Assembly (NCBI GenBank): GCA_948146395.1
Contig: OX411557.1
Span: 36,558,077-36,622,076, forward strand
DNA from: Fragum whitleyi
Taxonomy: Eukaryota; Mollusca; Bivalvia; Cardiida; Cardiidae
Length of the DNA: 64,000 nt
Direction: 5' to 3'
The position numbers and the translations under genes were made by a program. The notes under the pieces were generated by a model. The model was not told the DNA's origin and searched no databases. It was given only the letters and a program-made list of their open reading frames with translations. Below are positions 13,001 to 28,000 of this stretch, piece by piece (position 1 is the stretch's first letter; each line of letters begins with the position of its first letter).

Positions 13001-16000
13001 TTTCATCCATTTGGATGAAATCAACACTGACATAAAATATCTCCATTTAATATAATTTTGGAACTTTTCTGGGTTTTTTTTCTTTATGGATCATTAAGAT
13101 GCTTTAAAATGAAGACGGCAAATAAAGTATAGATTGTATTCATTGATATGAATGAAATATTGATCATTTGGATTGATGTAAAAAGCTTTTGAACGGCTTT
13201 GAGGTGATTCCTGAATAGTTTGAATGTATGAGTAGGATAAATAAAGGGAGTGCCGAGCAAGGTATCTATGGTGGTTTTGATTGGAATATCTTCGTCAGTT
13301 TGAAAATGCCAATGAATGTTAACTGATAAACGGCCCAGCCTGTGCATATGCACATTCAGATTAAAGTCTTCACTTTGCACTTAATTGTTAATAGCCAAGG
13401 CACCATAGTCGCATTGCACAATAAGGGCCTTTTTTATGATAGTGGACCCGCAATAATTCCAATATTGTTTTGTAAATCAAAAATGTTAACAATGTTAACC
13501 AAGGTTTCCTAATGATTATGCGTTGCTTAAAGTTGCGCAACTATTACAGGTCCACTACCTTAATAAACTGTCTGGCTGTCCAGGCAGCTTGATGTCTGGC
13601 CATCATGCACACACGAAATTGTTGGAAATGTCATACATTGGCTCCATTGTTTCTGTGATGATGTTACAAAAAGCTCTTTTATGTGTGGCAGAACATTTGG
13701 GTTTTACGCAATCAAAGATGTACATGTATCAACCTCAAACAGGCAACAAATGATAATGGATAAAGATATGTAAAGAAATATCCACTAAGACAAAACAAAA
13801 AAACACCAATCCACACATAAAAACATGAAAACATGTCAACATGAACATGTCATTGGTGAAGTTTGTACTGATGTAGGTGCCCAATAAGATAACAAAAACT
13901 TTACCTTTCTTTTAAACGATTGAATTTCATTGGGCATTTTTTTCAGATTCAAATATTAATTAAGCATTCTAAAACATTTCAAGTAGTGTACAGAAACACC
14001 AGAAATGTGTGAACATAGAAAAGGTTGTTATTTGAAGCCCCTCTTTTCTGTGAATTCCAATGAAATTCCCTGATTTTCAAATAATAATAATAATAATAAT
14101 AATTACAAAGATAAACTAAATAAATGAAAAGGAAAATCACCCCTTTGGCAAAACAATCATTCTAGCAAGGTTTCACAAAGCTTGATGCAGATAAGGTTCC
14201 ATTTTAGGAATTAAAAAACACACATTAATTTGTCTTTTCAGCGTTATCCGATATGTTTGATAGGAATACCTTGTGACCAGACAACAATTCCGCTTAATAA
14301 TATTAAGGATTTGGCCCGAATGCAGCTCCTATATACTTAGTCTAAAGAAAGGACTCCTCCACAGAAAGATCAATTTCTGCAGGACAAATCTAAAGATAAA
14401 ATAACTTACTTGACGTTGAACTCATTGAGTAATCTGAAGAAAAAGGATTAAAAAAGGTTGATAAATTGTGGGAAAATGAATTACATGATAATTAAAAAAA
14501 AATGAAAATTTTTAAAGGTCTACAGAACGTTTACTGTATACACGTACAGTTAGCTTATCGTGAAATTGACATTCACCTCAATCAAAACCTTTCTAAATCG
14601 CTGACTCAGCGCTCCATTCATTCCAAACACTCACTCAAACCATTCAAAATCGCTAAAACCCACTGAAAAATAACGAATCAACAACGTCATTCAAAATAAA
14701 TTTTGAAAGAGAATTTCTCAGACATAATTCAAATTGTTAGCGTCTCATAGGTTTTTGAATAAATAGGAAGCTATGTATAGAACTTGTATGCATATTTTAT
14801 TAAAGGGAGGTAATCAATATAACTAAATTTGTTCATCCTGGTCAAAATTTGCGATATAGGATTACCTCCCATTAAATACACTCAAAACTCGCTCCGCACA
14901 CTCATTCAATTTCATTCCTAAATCACACCAAAATAATTCAACTTGTCAATTTCACGATGTTCTTAACTGTATAGATTATTAGAATATAATTACAAACTCC
15001 TGTTATTCAGAGTCTAACCTCTGTTTTGACCCTTAAATGATCCAACTTACATTCCAATGGCGCAGCAGAAAACAGTTGTAACTGACTATATGTTTTTAGG
15101 CAGTTACAACTTTTCATGCTGAGCCACCGATTTAAGAAAGTTACCACATGCAATGTATTTATTAAGGAAAGCCAATTTACGATGCATTTAAAATCATTCA
15201 GATCAACAAATAGCCTTCTATTTTGCCTCACTTAGTTATGATTTTAAAGACTAAAATTTGTGACAAACGGCTTTATATTAGTTTCCATTATGTAGTATTT
15301 TACTAATTATTCAATAAATGAATAAAGTAAGTAATATTGTGAAATTCACATTCATCTTAACAAAAGAAAATCAAAATCTTCCACTCAACACTCCCTATAT
15401 TCATTCAAAACACTTTAGCTATGCAAAAATGCTTCGAAACTATAAGAAAATGACCCAAAATTGCCTTCAATTGTTTACAATTGCATTCAAATTGAACAAA
15501 CAATTCATTTTTTATTAGCTTATGTCGATTTGGATGCATCTTCGGAGAGACAGAAAACTCTCAAAAGAAAAGTACCGAGATTTTTCAAAGGGATGTAAAA
15601 ATAATGTTGATAATTTCATTAAACTTGGACAAAATTAGCGATATCATATTACACCCACACGCCCTCAAATTTCATTCAATGTTTGACCCATACACTCATT
15701 CAATAAAATGACAAGTCGTTTTCACGATTTTTCTGACTGTTATAGAAAGAACTACCTGTTGTCCAACTTGTGTAATCTGAAAGGAAAAGAAAATGATTTG
15801 GTGATATGTCCATGGTTTGTACAAGGAATAAACGCAAACAGTTTACTCGTAAAGTTATGATACAATTTGAAAACTGCTTAATTTCGGATTTTGTTCTCTA
15901 TCTGTGCTATCATCTCAGGAGACAGTAAGGTTAATAAAATCGACCCTACAAAAATTAGTTAAATTATAGTTTACATGTGAATGGTATGTTACATGTCGTA

Positions 16001-19000
16001 GCCAAAGACAGTTAAAGCTACATTTGTAACAATTAGGTCAACAACCTACGATAATTCCTTAGGAAATGTTAGATATGGAACATACTCTTTGAGATTAGTG
16101 TCAATTTAAGTTTCAGAAAACCTGCTTTGTCGGATCTGCTTAGCCCTGTAATAATTAAGTACAGTCGTTCATATTATCATTACACTATGCATGCTTTCCC
16201 CCCATGTATTTATAAAAAAACTAGAAATTTACATACCTGTTGTAGAACTCATTGAGTAATCTGTAAAAACAGAATATAAAGAAGTTTATCATTTGTACAA
16301 AAAAATATTCAGAATATTTTCTTCTAAAAACAGCCTATTTTCATTAAAAACAGTCTATTTTCAAATATTTTCAAATAGATCTTCCCAAAACTATCATCCT
16401 TAATTAGCTAATTTCTTATTGACTTATGACAATGCAAATAAATGGTTTCTACGTATCTCGTGATAGTCCATTATCGTCTGCACTTGTATGTAACAAAAAT
16501 AACTTTTAGATTGTATTTTTTAACCATTTTTTACTGAACAAGTAAATATAAACTAGATTAATCCCTCCTTTCGATTCGGCTTCCTGGAAAATTCCCCACA
16601 TACTTGCAACAAATGTGCGTGCCAATGAAAGAACCAAGGTCGATATGGGCTCCCGGGAATTGAACTCTTTGCCTTTGGGCTTTCTAGGTTTATATGACAA
16701 ATTTTGAAAATAAAAACAATTGTGTATGGGTTTTTTGGCGGGTCAGAATTATTTTGTATTCCGCATGTTTCATTCAGTGAACACGAAAGTGTATTCAAAT
16801 GCGTTCTAATACCTTTGTTTATCAAAAATGACACTTTTTGCAATGTTAAAAATTGACAATTATTAATATTCAAGACTGGCAAAATATTTAATCAATTTGT
16901 GCATCATGCAACCGCATCAACACCATAAGTTACATTTTGTTTTACACAAATAAATAAATGGATATAAACCATTCTTACCCGTTGAAGGAGTTGGGCTGAT
17001 CACTGCAAAAATAAATTTGAAACAATATATGATTTTTAAGACAAGATAATTCTAAAAGACTCATGCCAAAAAAGTTATTTCTTAAAAATGACACACTGTC
17101 ACGCCAATTATTTGACACTAAACTTCATTTCTTTAATAGTCTGGGGATGATATGTAAAATGCATTTTTTCAGTGGATCTATTTGGTTGAATTTACAATGA
17201 TTCCTCTTCAGAGAGTCTCGTAATTTTTTGATGTTGAACTTGCCTGTAAGCGTACAAATAATATTGAATAGATTTAAGTGGTTTAGGAATTTGCAAACTT
17301 CTTAATCAACTTTCAGCACACTTTGCAATAAAAGAGAATAGCATGAATGTATGTGAGATGGATAGAAATTTAAGAACTTCCATACTTACAGGGGTGGAGA
17401 TAAGAGGGAGCAAAGCCAGTCTCAAATCTTTATTTCACAATGATACCCTATGTTGTGGTTACTGAAATATTCAGTTTTGAAAAGCAAAATACCCCCTCAA
17501 TTCAAGGATCTGTACTTACTTGAGGTTGAATCTGTAAAATGAAAGAGGAAAAGAGATCATTTTACTTATTCTGAAACATATAGTATGTAATTTAGCATTG
17601 TCTGTACCCGATCATAAATAATTTACTTCTAGTTAAGTTCGCAAAGATTCAGGCATTCTGATTGACAGAAAAGGTTTTTTTTTATTTCATTACCCAATGA
17701 AAGAAAATGGTTATTCAGCTGTTGTAAGCTTCAGTGGAAAGTAGTCATATTTATAATGATCTATGCTATTTTGGCTAGGTTTTCAACATTTCTTGAATTT
17801 AGATAAAATTGAATTATAAGAGATGAAAGAGTGTATTTTTTTATTTCATGGAGAAATGAGACAAAAACACACTCATGTGTGAATCTGCTTGATTCCCGAT
17901 TATTTAATGAGGTCAAGTATACTTACCCATATAGCAGGTATCTCCAATTTCTGAAGTTTCGCAAGCGCACATCGCGCCCGAACAAACAGCTGCGTCAAGG
18001 TTACACTGGTTATCAATGGAACAGGATGACCCAAGTACTGAACAAAGAAAAACATAAAAACAACAGTTTGATTTGTGTTATAACTAGAAATCTTTGCACT
18101 GGCTGTGCATATCAATCGAAACAGTCCATTGTATATAAGTTGATTATAATGAGCTTTTCAAAAATTCAACTATCATTATTGATAGTTGATATTCACTAGT
18201 AGACATATATGTATATACAGTATACAACGAAATATTAAACGGTCTATAGGTTACCAAAACATTGTAACTTCACCTTAAAGCTTAGCATATACCTTTTTAC
18301 GATTCTAATTTCATAACTTTTTCATTTCGTCTTGTTGCTACAGGATTATTGAGAAAAACCTTTCAATTTAATACCCTTTCATAGTTCGATCTTTCAATTT
18401 TTGCAGTAAGGAATCAATAAATAAAGTGCTTTTTATGCATTTTTTTTAAAAAAAAGTTTTCATTTCGTAAACGACAAAGTTATTTTTCATTAATCACGTA
18501 ACCACTTGTGAAAATTTAGTTGTTGATTCCTGGTATTTCCCACACCAGTACCGCATTTACATTCTTCCCTAGCCTCCAGCTGCTATCCCACGTAGGTCTA
18601 CGATAACAAACTCATTGGTGGAAGGCATATAGAAGAAAAGGATGAGTACCGCTATCAGGAATCAAACCCAAGACCTTTTGATTGTTAGTCTAACGGGCTA
18701 CCAACTGTGCTATGATGGTGGAATAACTTTTTGTTGTGAACATTTTTTTTATCTTGGACATCGTGTTTTTGATCATATCTAGGGTTTAGGTAAGACTGTA
18801 CTAAGTGTATATACAATGTATATACACTTAGTACTGTCTTGCACTAAACCCCCGATATACATGTAATAGACCTACTTCTTTCACACACTCCTTGGTTCTC
18901 CTCATACCCAGGGGCGCAGCCACACACATCATCTTCTTCACAGGCTAGGTTAGGGTCATTGATGCCCGCCGCTTGACACTCCGACAATGTTTGACATGTA

Positions 19001-22000
19001 TCTGTAGAAAACAATATATAGAGAACAACATGTAAGTGTCTTATCTGGTCGAGGTTGGGAGAATTTATCATGACGAGGCTTTGTCGAGTCATGATAATTT
19101 CTCACTGCCGAGACCGGATAATATTGACATCTAAACACACTTACATGTTATTCTATTTATCATGCAACCTTTTTTGCGCTTAATTATACTAAACAGTTAG
19201 TGATCAAAGAAATTTTGGTGAAAGTGTAAGCAAATTGTTTCTAAAAATAGACTGTCTGATATCAAGTTATGTTATCAGACAGGTGATATCAGGTAAAAAA
19301 GGCTTCATTACATGATAAATTATGACTGTTAAAGTCTTATATGTATAAATTCTGACATAAGTAAGACGCAGAAGTTTGAGTGCGAGATCACAGATCAAAA
19401 TAGACCCTCACCCAATCAAACTTGCGCATCTTTACATTAGCAATAAGCCCGTTTGATTTATTTTTCTAACTCGGGTCAAGAAACGTTACAATAATAAATT
19501 CACAGATTTCTTTTATAGAAAATTTCTCATTCTTGTTGCAGGACAATAATATTGTACCTATAGCATGAAAACAGCTGATTGGTCAGCCCCAGACGGTTTA
19601 ATTATCCTTGAAAGGCATCTAAAATCTAATAACTACACATTGAATTTATCTAAAGCCCTGAATAAAGTAATGTTTAGAGAGTTTGGTTGTCTCTTGACGA
19701 CTTATTCATCCGTGTTTGACCCAGAATTTCGTAACTGTAACTGGAATAAGCTACACTTACGAGATTTTGTTCTGTCACTATCTTTTTCTCAATTTGAGCC
19801 CTTAACCAATGACTAAATAGGGAATTCTCATAAAAAAAACTCAACTAATCAATCTTATTAAATCTCATGCAGCAAGTATGTGCAGTGTATGACCCTAAAC
19901 CAGGAGTTTGACCCACCAATAATTTCATTTTAACCCTCAAAAATACCGTTAAAGGATCATTTTGGCCTTCATTCCATCAATGCAACCTATAGATAATTTG
20001 TTTTCTTCATACTCTTATAAGGGATCTATATAGAAGAGTCAACATAAACAAGAAAGGGTCTTAGGATTATGTTGATTCATTTATGTAGATCATTTGAAAC
20101 TGTCAAACTGATGATATATATTAGTTTGCACACTTTTTGAAATTTTGACCCCTTAAAACTAATTTTGACCCCCAAAATTGTATGGTCAAGGGTCGAAGAC
20201 TCCTGAAATTGAAAAGGTAGCACAAGCCCTGATGTAAAAATATACTTTTCATATGATATCATTTCTTTAAAATGTGACCAATCAGGCATGAAATGACATT
20301 CTGGGAACTCTGTTAAATAATTATTTGAAAGAGAAATTGGTTCAAGTGATGGTCAACCAGAGGTCGCCTTTGAAAAATCTACTTAGCGGAGGTAGAAAAA
20401 TTATTCTAGATTCAGAAAATTAAGTTTGTGGACCTGTTATAGTTCCAGAACATTTCGGAACTCATAATCTTTCACATTATGTTGACCGAGGTTTAAAAAT
20501 GAAATCATTGGGAAACCTGGATTAATATTGTTAAAGATTATTACTTCCGAAATATTTTGTAACTAATATTACAAGTCATCTACCTTCACTGTTTAAATGT
20601 TCAAGCCTTAAGTCAGTCCGCAGAGTCTGCTTGCATAAATAGGGTCGACAATTTACACACTGTAACCCAGAAAGTCCATATTTACCCGGTTGGTGGAAAA
20701 TGTGTAAGACGTCAAATTAGATTCAACGACTTCAAATAAAGAAAGGCTATTTGGAAGAAAATTGATGGCTCAGCCCAGACCTGGTGTTAACTACATTATA
20801 TCGATGTCTCAGCGCGAAACAGTTGTAACTCCCTATATATTTATAGGGAGTTACAACTGTTTCGCGCTGGACCATCGATATGTTTACAGGTAGTTACAAC
20901 TGTTTTGAGCCGTCGAGCCATTTCGTTATACTTACATGGTACACAGAGACCAGTGCCTGCAAATGCTGCATACTGATGGTCAGCATAACTCTTACAGTAT
21001 TTGAATGGATGGGAGAAGCAATCCTGATCATAGGTACAGTTCTTTTTAACTAAAATGGTGAACAAGATGAACTTGTTATATAAATGTAACACTAATGCAC
21101 GGACCACTGCCGTGTTTTCATAATCAGTACAAATCAACCACTCTATATTGCAAGTGACGTCACTTTTTGTTTACTTTTCAAAGGCAAGGTTGAAATTAAA
21201 TTATTATTCAACCCACATTTAAATAACTATCGTAATTAGCGCAGTCGGTAACGCACCCAAGGCTAAGTAACGTGATTCATGGGTTCGTATCGGCGCAAAA
21301 GAATGTGATTTCTTTTTCTTTTACATATATTCAAGATTCAAAACTTGATTGTTTTGTATTAGCATTAGCAATTCCACATGAAACAATTTCCAAAACAAAA
21401 ATCGCTTTCCATTTTTGTGATATTTATAAATACATATGTATGAGTTGAAAATAGAAAAATATGGAAATACTGATTCATCAGTAGAGAAAATTTTTTTATA
21501 AAATGATATGTTTTTTACACATGTAACGAAAAAAAACGAGTCATTTTTGAAATAATAATATAAGTTACTTTCTGTATTGAAAATTCACTAAAAAAAAAGA
21601 TCGTAATATAATAAAAAAAATTTACTCTGTCAGAGTTTCGAACCTCAATGCTAAAAATCACTTTATTTTCGAGGCGTGGAGACGTATATCCGAACACACT
21701 AACTACCTGAACTATCTTACCAATTGGCAAATTATAGTGTATTTACTATTTATTAAACCTTATATATTTCACATAGCAATAAAATAACAAACAAATCATG
21801 ACATCACTTGCAATGTTTGTCGGTCGGACTGTAGTTTGATACAACACCGTAATCAACTTCACAATAAAACTCCATTTGTTTATCAACAGCTCAATAATGA
21901 AGTTAATTTCAATGAGAAGTTTACGACGTTTAGTTGGCCCATCAATATCTTACTTTCTCTTTATTATGTCCATTGCAATGTATTTTACCGACAAATAACG

Positions 22001-25000
22001 TTCTAATAAATGAAGCAATTGAGACATTGGATGTCAAGAGACTTTGCAGTGATCAATGAAAACTGAGCTCAGTTAGCTCCGTCTGTTATGCGTTGGACTG
22101 ACAATCAATGGGTCGTGAGTTCGAATAAGAAACTACAGTTAATAACATCGTGAAATTGACAACGTGAGTGATTTTGGAATGAAATTGTAATAAAATTGAA
22201 TGAATGTGATAAGTGAGTTTTGAGTGAAATTAGAGGCAGGTTATATCCAATATTGCTAATTTTGTTCAGAGTGAACAAAATTAGCGAATTTCATTTTTTC
22301 CCTTTCACAAAATTCGCAAACAAATTCTATAGATAGCTCACCATTTCTTCGAGAACTAATCAGTCGCTTATAATTTAATTGTGTCAGTAAATAGCGATCT
22401 TTTCTAGCTATGTTAATTTTTAGTTGAGTTGTTGATCTTGATCTTGTTGATATTAATTTTGGAGCGTTTTTGAATGGTTTGAGTGATTGTTTAGAATGAA
22501 TAAATGGAGCGCTGAGTGAGCGATTTAGAAAGGTTTTGATTGAGGTGAATGTCAATATCACTATGTTCCTAACTATGTGAATTATGCATATATGTTTATG
22601 TCTTTTTAGACTTGTAAGTTTCTCTAAATAAAGTTATTATTATATATATATATAGTTTTTAACCCTATATACAATAAATTGAGGATATTGAATGAGTGGT
22701 CATGGAATACCGATTTTATTAAACGAGTCATCTATAAATAGATAAAAACGAGGCTGTGCCGAGTTTTTATCTGTTTTAGATGACGAGTTTAAAAAATTCT
22801 GTATTTTATGAGCACAAATTTTATATTCTATTTATAATTTGACCCGAATTTTTTCGTAAAATCGTCGAAATTCTTGAAATTCAACATTTCAATTTTCCGC
22901 GAAACGGATAACGCCGTTTAAAACTGACGTCACAATAGATACATTATGACGTAATTTTCGCGGTTACAAAATAGCGTCGCTTTTCGTTCTGAGCTCATTT
23001 GCATGGTAATTCACTAGTGTAATAATACCCGTGTAATATCAAAAATATTCAACGGGTTTATTTCACTCCCGCGACGTAGGTCATATTATAAAGAATTATA
23101 ATGAATACTCACTAGGATAGCAATAACCACCAATACAATCCAACAGGGAATCTCCACAATCCAACGTATGGGTACAAGTGTCATCGGAGGAGTCTGTTCA
23201 TTTAAATGACGAAGAATTAAGGGTAATGTTATGGTTTAAACATATTTATTTTATATCGATTGGATAGCGAGTCCTTGCAATTTAGATTAATCCCTTTCAA
23301 TTCTGCTTCCTGGTACTCGGACCGAATGTGTAGGCCAATGAAAGAACAAAGAGCAATAGCCGCTTTCGGGAATCTAACTCGGGTCGAGACTTTTGGCCAA
23401 AAGGCCAACGCTCCCACTCTCGACCATGGACACCACACTGCAATGTTATAATGTCATTTGTCAAAAATGAACCAAACAAGAGGCCCATGAGGACCTGAGG
23501 CGCTCTTTAGGCTTTCTTGAAAAGTCAATGACATTATAGTAAATGATATAATCACAAGTTAATAGGTTATATTTAAGGAAGGACCATGTTTCTAAAGTCA
23601 GTCAAAGGTTAAGGGTGACTTCGTTAATTTTCAATGAGGCCCAATATCGGTGATGCTTTACGGACCTGGAGCCCGTTTTACTAAACATCTTACGATTATT
23701 GTTTGCGTAAGTCAAAAATCAAAGATGCTTCTGCAGTGGTTACTAAATACGGAATTCTGCCATGCATTATCTCATAAGAGTCGTCTTTTGAAGACGATTC
23801 CAATGAGATATTGCAAGTCAGAATCTATCAATGAATGAAAACACCAGGTACAATTTATAATTTTGACTTATTATCAATTTTTTTTTCGTAAGATGTTTAG
23901 TAAAACGGGCCCCTGATCAATTTCTCAAAAGGAAAGATCTTGAAAATAATTCTGTGTAAATTTGAAGCAAATGAGAGGCAAATGAGATAAAAACTGTGGA
24001 ATCTTTCGCGACAACAAAGATTTCCATCAGATATATTCTAACTGTGTTTACGGACCTGATTGATTTTTTTATCCTCAATCCTTTGAAAAATCTAAGACAA
24101 TCGGACGAAAACTCTTTTTTTTAATAACGAGGACATTTGATAAAAATTCAACGAGGTCCCTTTTCCCGTGATTCTTGATTCACTGACCACATCCATTTTC
24201 AAAAGGAACGACCCTTATGTTGGTATAACCATTTATTTGAAATTTTAGAAGTATATTGGTTTAAAACTGTTGACTCTATCCTGACAAAGAAGATATTTTT
24301 CAATCAAATGTCTAAAAAGCCCCTATTCCTGCGATACTTGACGGACCAGGTGCCCGTTTTATTTAACATCTAACGATCATTTTTTGCGTAAGTCAAAAAT
24401 TAAAGTTTCTTCTACAGTAGAAACTTAATATGGAAATCTACCATGCATCATCTCATTGGGGTCGTCCCCTTAAGACGATTCCAATGAGATATTGAAAGGC
24501 AGAATCTAAAAATTAATGAAAACACCGATTTGTGATTTTGACTTACGATTAAATTTGTCGTAAGAAGTTAAGTAAAACGGGGTACTCATTGGTCTCGATT
24601 AAACAATTAGAATGAGTACCCACATCATAGGGTCTCATTACGCAATAAAGAGTTTACAATGGAGGTACCCTCTCTTATCTGTACCTGGACTTTCTAAATT
24701 CTCAAAACTATCAAAGTAGCTTTCAAGATACTTACTAAGTCTACAGTATCCGGAATATCCGCAGTATGTCTTAAGGTAAATGTTTGTGCAATTGACATCG
24801 TCCGTGCATGCAATGGCCTCTGAAATTCAAAGAATTTATAGTCTTATAGTAATCAAAGTCTTTAAAAAAGCTTTCGGTATAACCTGAATGATGAGTTGTA
24901 GGCACAGAGACATGATACACTGATTTTTTTTATCATATTTTATAGGGTTAATTCACGTTTTTGATGGCGTTAAAATTTGCAGAGACCCAACAAATGATTT

Positions 25001-28000
25001 AACGCCCGAGTGCGAAGCACGAGGGCGTTAAAGCATTATGAGGGTCTCTGCAACTGTTGAAGCCCGAAAAAACGTGAATTGCCGCTATTATTGCATAAAC
25101 AGATATATAAGAGCAAAATAATTTCATAGAAACGACATAAAACCAGTTACAAACCTAATAATATGCCATCACGCTTTTCACGATCCATCTTGTTTATATC
25201 GACGTTGCTTGATTAATTTATGCCGTCACACAATTTAACGCGGAATTTTGAGCAACGTCTTTAGGTATGCTCTATAATAACGTTGGACAAGGAAACTGTT
25301 TAAGTGTATGGGCCCAGATCGAGAATAATTAAGTGAAAAAAGCCGGGCGTTAACGGCACGTGAATTTACTTGTTAATCCACGTTTTCTCTCGTTAAAACC
25401 CGGATTTGTCCGTTAAAGTATGTCAATAACGACCTGAAAACGCACAATTTATGCAATAATTATATTTATGATATAGGCAGTCTTTGTCATCAAATAAACG
25501 ATTAAAACAGTGTGCAAGTTCCCTTTGGTTTTTGGTATGTGATCTGTTGCGTAAAGTGGGACCATATGAGTTCCTATAGTGTCGGCACTTTTAACTATTG
25601 ATTGAATTTCTAAATCTAGAATGATTATTTCCCGTTCTTGTATAAATATTTCTTATCTGCCTAAACTGGATCTATTAACCTCTTTTCAATATCCATGCAT
25701 TGATTTGTATTTTACGGCTAACAATACAATGCAATACAATAGAAAAAGGTATTGCATTAAACAATATTCTAGTGTTTACATCAAATATCAATATAAATTA
25801 AACAAGAGGAGAAAAGTATGGATTAAAAGAAGATCATTATAGTTAACATTAACATATATAATCAAATTTAACGAGAAAATGCGTAATAAGGATTTTTTGC
25901 TAAATTTAAAACAACAGACTCTGATTTGTTTGTCAAAAGATTGTTTGTTTTTTTTAAAGTAGGCCAAGTATTTTTAGTAGCTTTGTTTTAATATGTTTCT
26001 AGGATCAGAGTACTTTGGACAAATTAGTAATAAGTGATATCCGGTTTACAATATCGCAAAATTCTGTCTTTTCGTGCAATGTTAAAGTATCGACCATTTT
26101 CTATTTCTAGGTTATGAGATGAAACTCATTTTGTTAGTGTATTTCTTTAATATCTTCTTATCATGTACATGTATATAATCGAGATTATTTTTTAAAAATA
26201 AATTTGTGTCCTGTTTAATCAATGAGTCATTTCTAGGCACTTTGCATTATTAATTGTAGAATACCATTGTTGCTGATCTAATAATCTTTGTTGATTTAAT
26301 TTATAATTCATTTGTGAGGTAAATTGGTTTTGCCATTTAAAATGCAGACCTCTATCGTCAATATTACATTTAACTTGGTAAGCCCAATTGCATTTATTAT
26401 AGTTCTGTCCAAAATCTACATCGTTTAACAGCATAATATACGTATTAAATAAAAATAAATTTTGTTCAGCTTTAATATTCTTAATCGAATAACATAGCAT
26501 ATCCTTATTTGCGAGACATGTCATATATTGTCTATTTAATTATTTTAATCTAATCTTGATTCCTGCTTCCCGCAGAGCCGAAGTCATAACAACTGAGGGC
26601 CAACTTATTTCTCTCCCGGGCGGGGCACGATTTGGTTGTTTTTCAGCCGGGCCACAATTAGAAACCAGCCCCTGTTTTCCGATTGACAAGATTCTACCAA
26701 CCGTTTTTTATTATATCCCACTTTGTCCGTGCACATGCTTGCAAAAACGGGTATAATTTGAATACGGTTTGTATCATCTTGTCAGCCGGAACACAGGGGC
26801 TGGTTTCTAATTGTGGCCCGGCTGAAAAACATCAAAATCGGGACCCTTTCGGGCGAGAAATAAGTTGGCCCACAGTTTGTCGAAATCAAAATCATTTGAT
26901 CCTGCCCTGCATTCAGGACGTCAAAATAGTACAATTTGTTAACAAATTATGCCCGCTTTACACGTACAGTTTTTGTACCGTTTTGTCATCCTGAATGTAG
27001 GGCTGGGTCCTTTCTCTGGTGATTGGAAGTACAGTATATTGTATCCTGTCTTAGATTTGTCTTTTAGCAAAGAATGGATAATCCTAATACTAAGTGGGAT
27101 GAACAGCAGCTGGGTGCTAGAAAATGGTGTACTCTTACTTTTCTTTTGTGGAAAATACCGCAAATACAGAATAAGTTGCTTCGGTCAACCAAATCTGTCA
27201 GAAATACTGCTAAAAAACTTTTAACACTTTGCTGCTTAATCCCTGCTTTTTACGTGCCTGTGATTTTATGATGGAGAAAACATTGTGAAAAAAGAAGAAA
27301 TTGCTTCTGACAAGCAGTTTCTTCTTTTTCCAAACTATTTTCTACCCTACTGATTGGTTATTTTTCAAATTAAATCCACTTTATATTTTCGTCTGCAAAA
27401 CCTTTGAATTTGGACAGGTCCAAAATTTTACAAAACAGGACGGGGTTAAACCACATTACTAACTTTGAAGTTGTGACCTTCATCAATTATTCATACTCAC
27501 CTGAGTAGTCGATGGTTCCGCCTGAAATTGAAAGAATCAAGATAGTTAACTTTGTTTCCTGTTATATCTATCCTCTTCCAAGCAATTGATTAAGATAGTA
27601 TTTTGTGTCAATGATAATTGCAAAGAAAATCAAAATTATACTGTATGAAAATATTTTTTTTGCTTCATTGTGATTGTCAAAATGACATAATCTCAAGGTT
27701 AACATGTTTCGAGTTTGAACGCACACTGATGTAGCCAATTTCCAAATGCATGAAGCATAAAACACGAGGCAGACTTGTTGAAATGATACAAGAATATGCA
27801 ATTTGTTTGAGTCAAAATTAATATTAGGAGCCTTATGTTCAGGGTGACAAAACGGTGCAAACGGTTTGCAAAGTAGACCCCGCTTTGCACGTGCACTTGC
27901 GTGCAAAGCGGGGTATAATTGGCAAATTGTTTGTACCGTTTTGTCATCCTGAATGCCGGGCAGAGTTAATATTCATGATATAATTCATGATATAATTTAG

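Larger units (their letters stand above)
23475..24600. repeat. Composite repeat: 'gaggcccatgaggacctgag' element carrying two MITEs
   Basis: Starts 'aacaagaggcccatgaggac'. Degenerate repeated blocks ('gtcccttttcccgtgattct', 'agcccctattcctgcgatac', 'acggacctg') are interrupted by two copies of the MITE listed next. No coding sequence. Confidence 0.6.

Noticed and set aside
17385..17440. Possible microexon ending at the donor-like acttacagggg near 17390
   Set aside because: The available upstream AGs give 31 or 38 nt, neither compatible with the phase 1-1 pattern, and the block is a shared intron flank.
17831..18199. 122-codon plus-strand ORF, one of the longest in the window
   Set aside because: It overlaps exon 18 in antisense; exon 18 has splice signals, Cys-module spacing and frame continuity.
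18640..18720. Functional tRNA gene
   Set aside because: A- and B-box-like motifs are present but the acceptor stem does not pair; the SINE reading is simpler. The same holds for 21236-21296 and 22060-22128.
19565..19816. Plus-strand 83-codon ORF with protein-like composition
   Set aside because: No recognised domain, no splice partner and no repeat relative; length is within chance for this much sequence.
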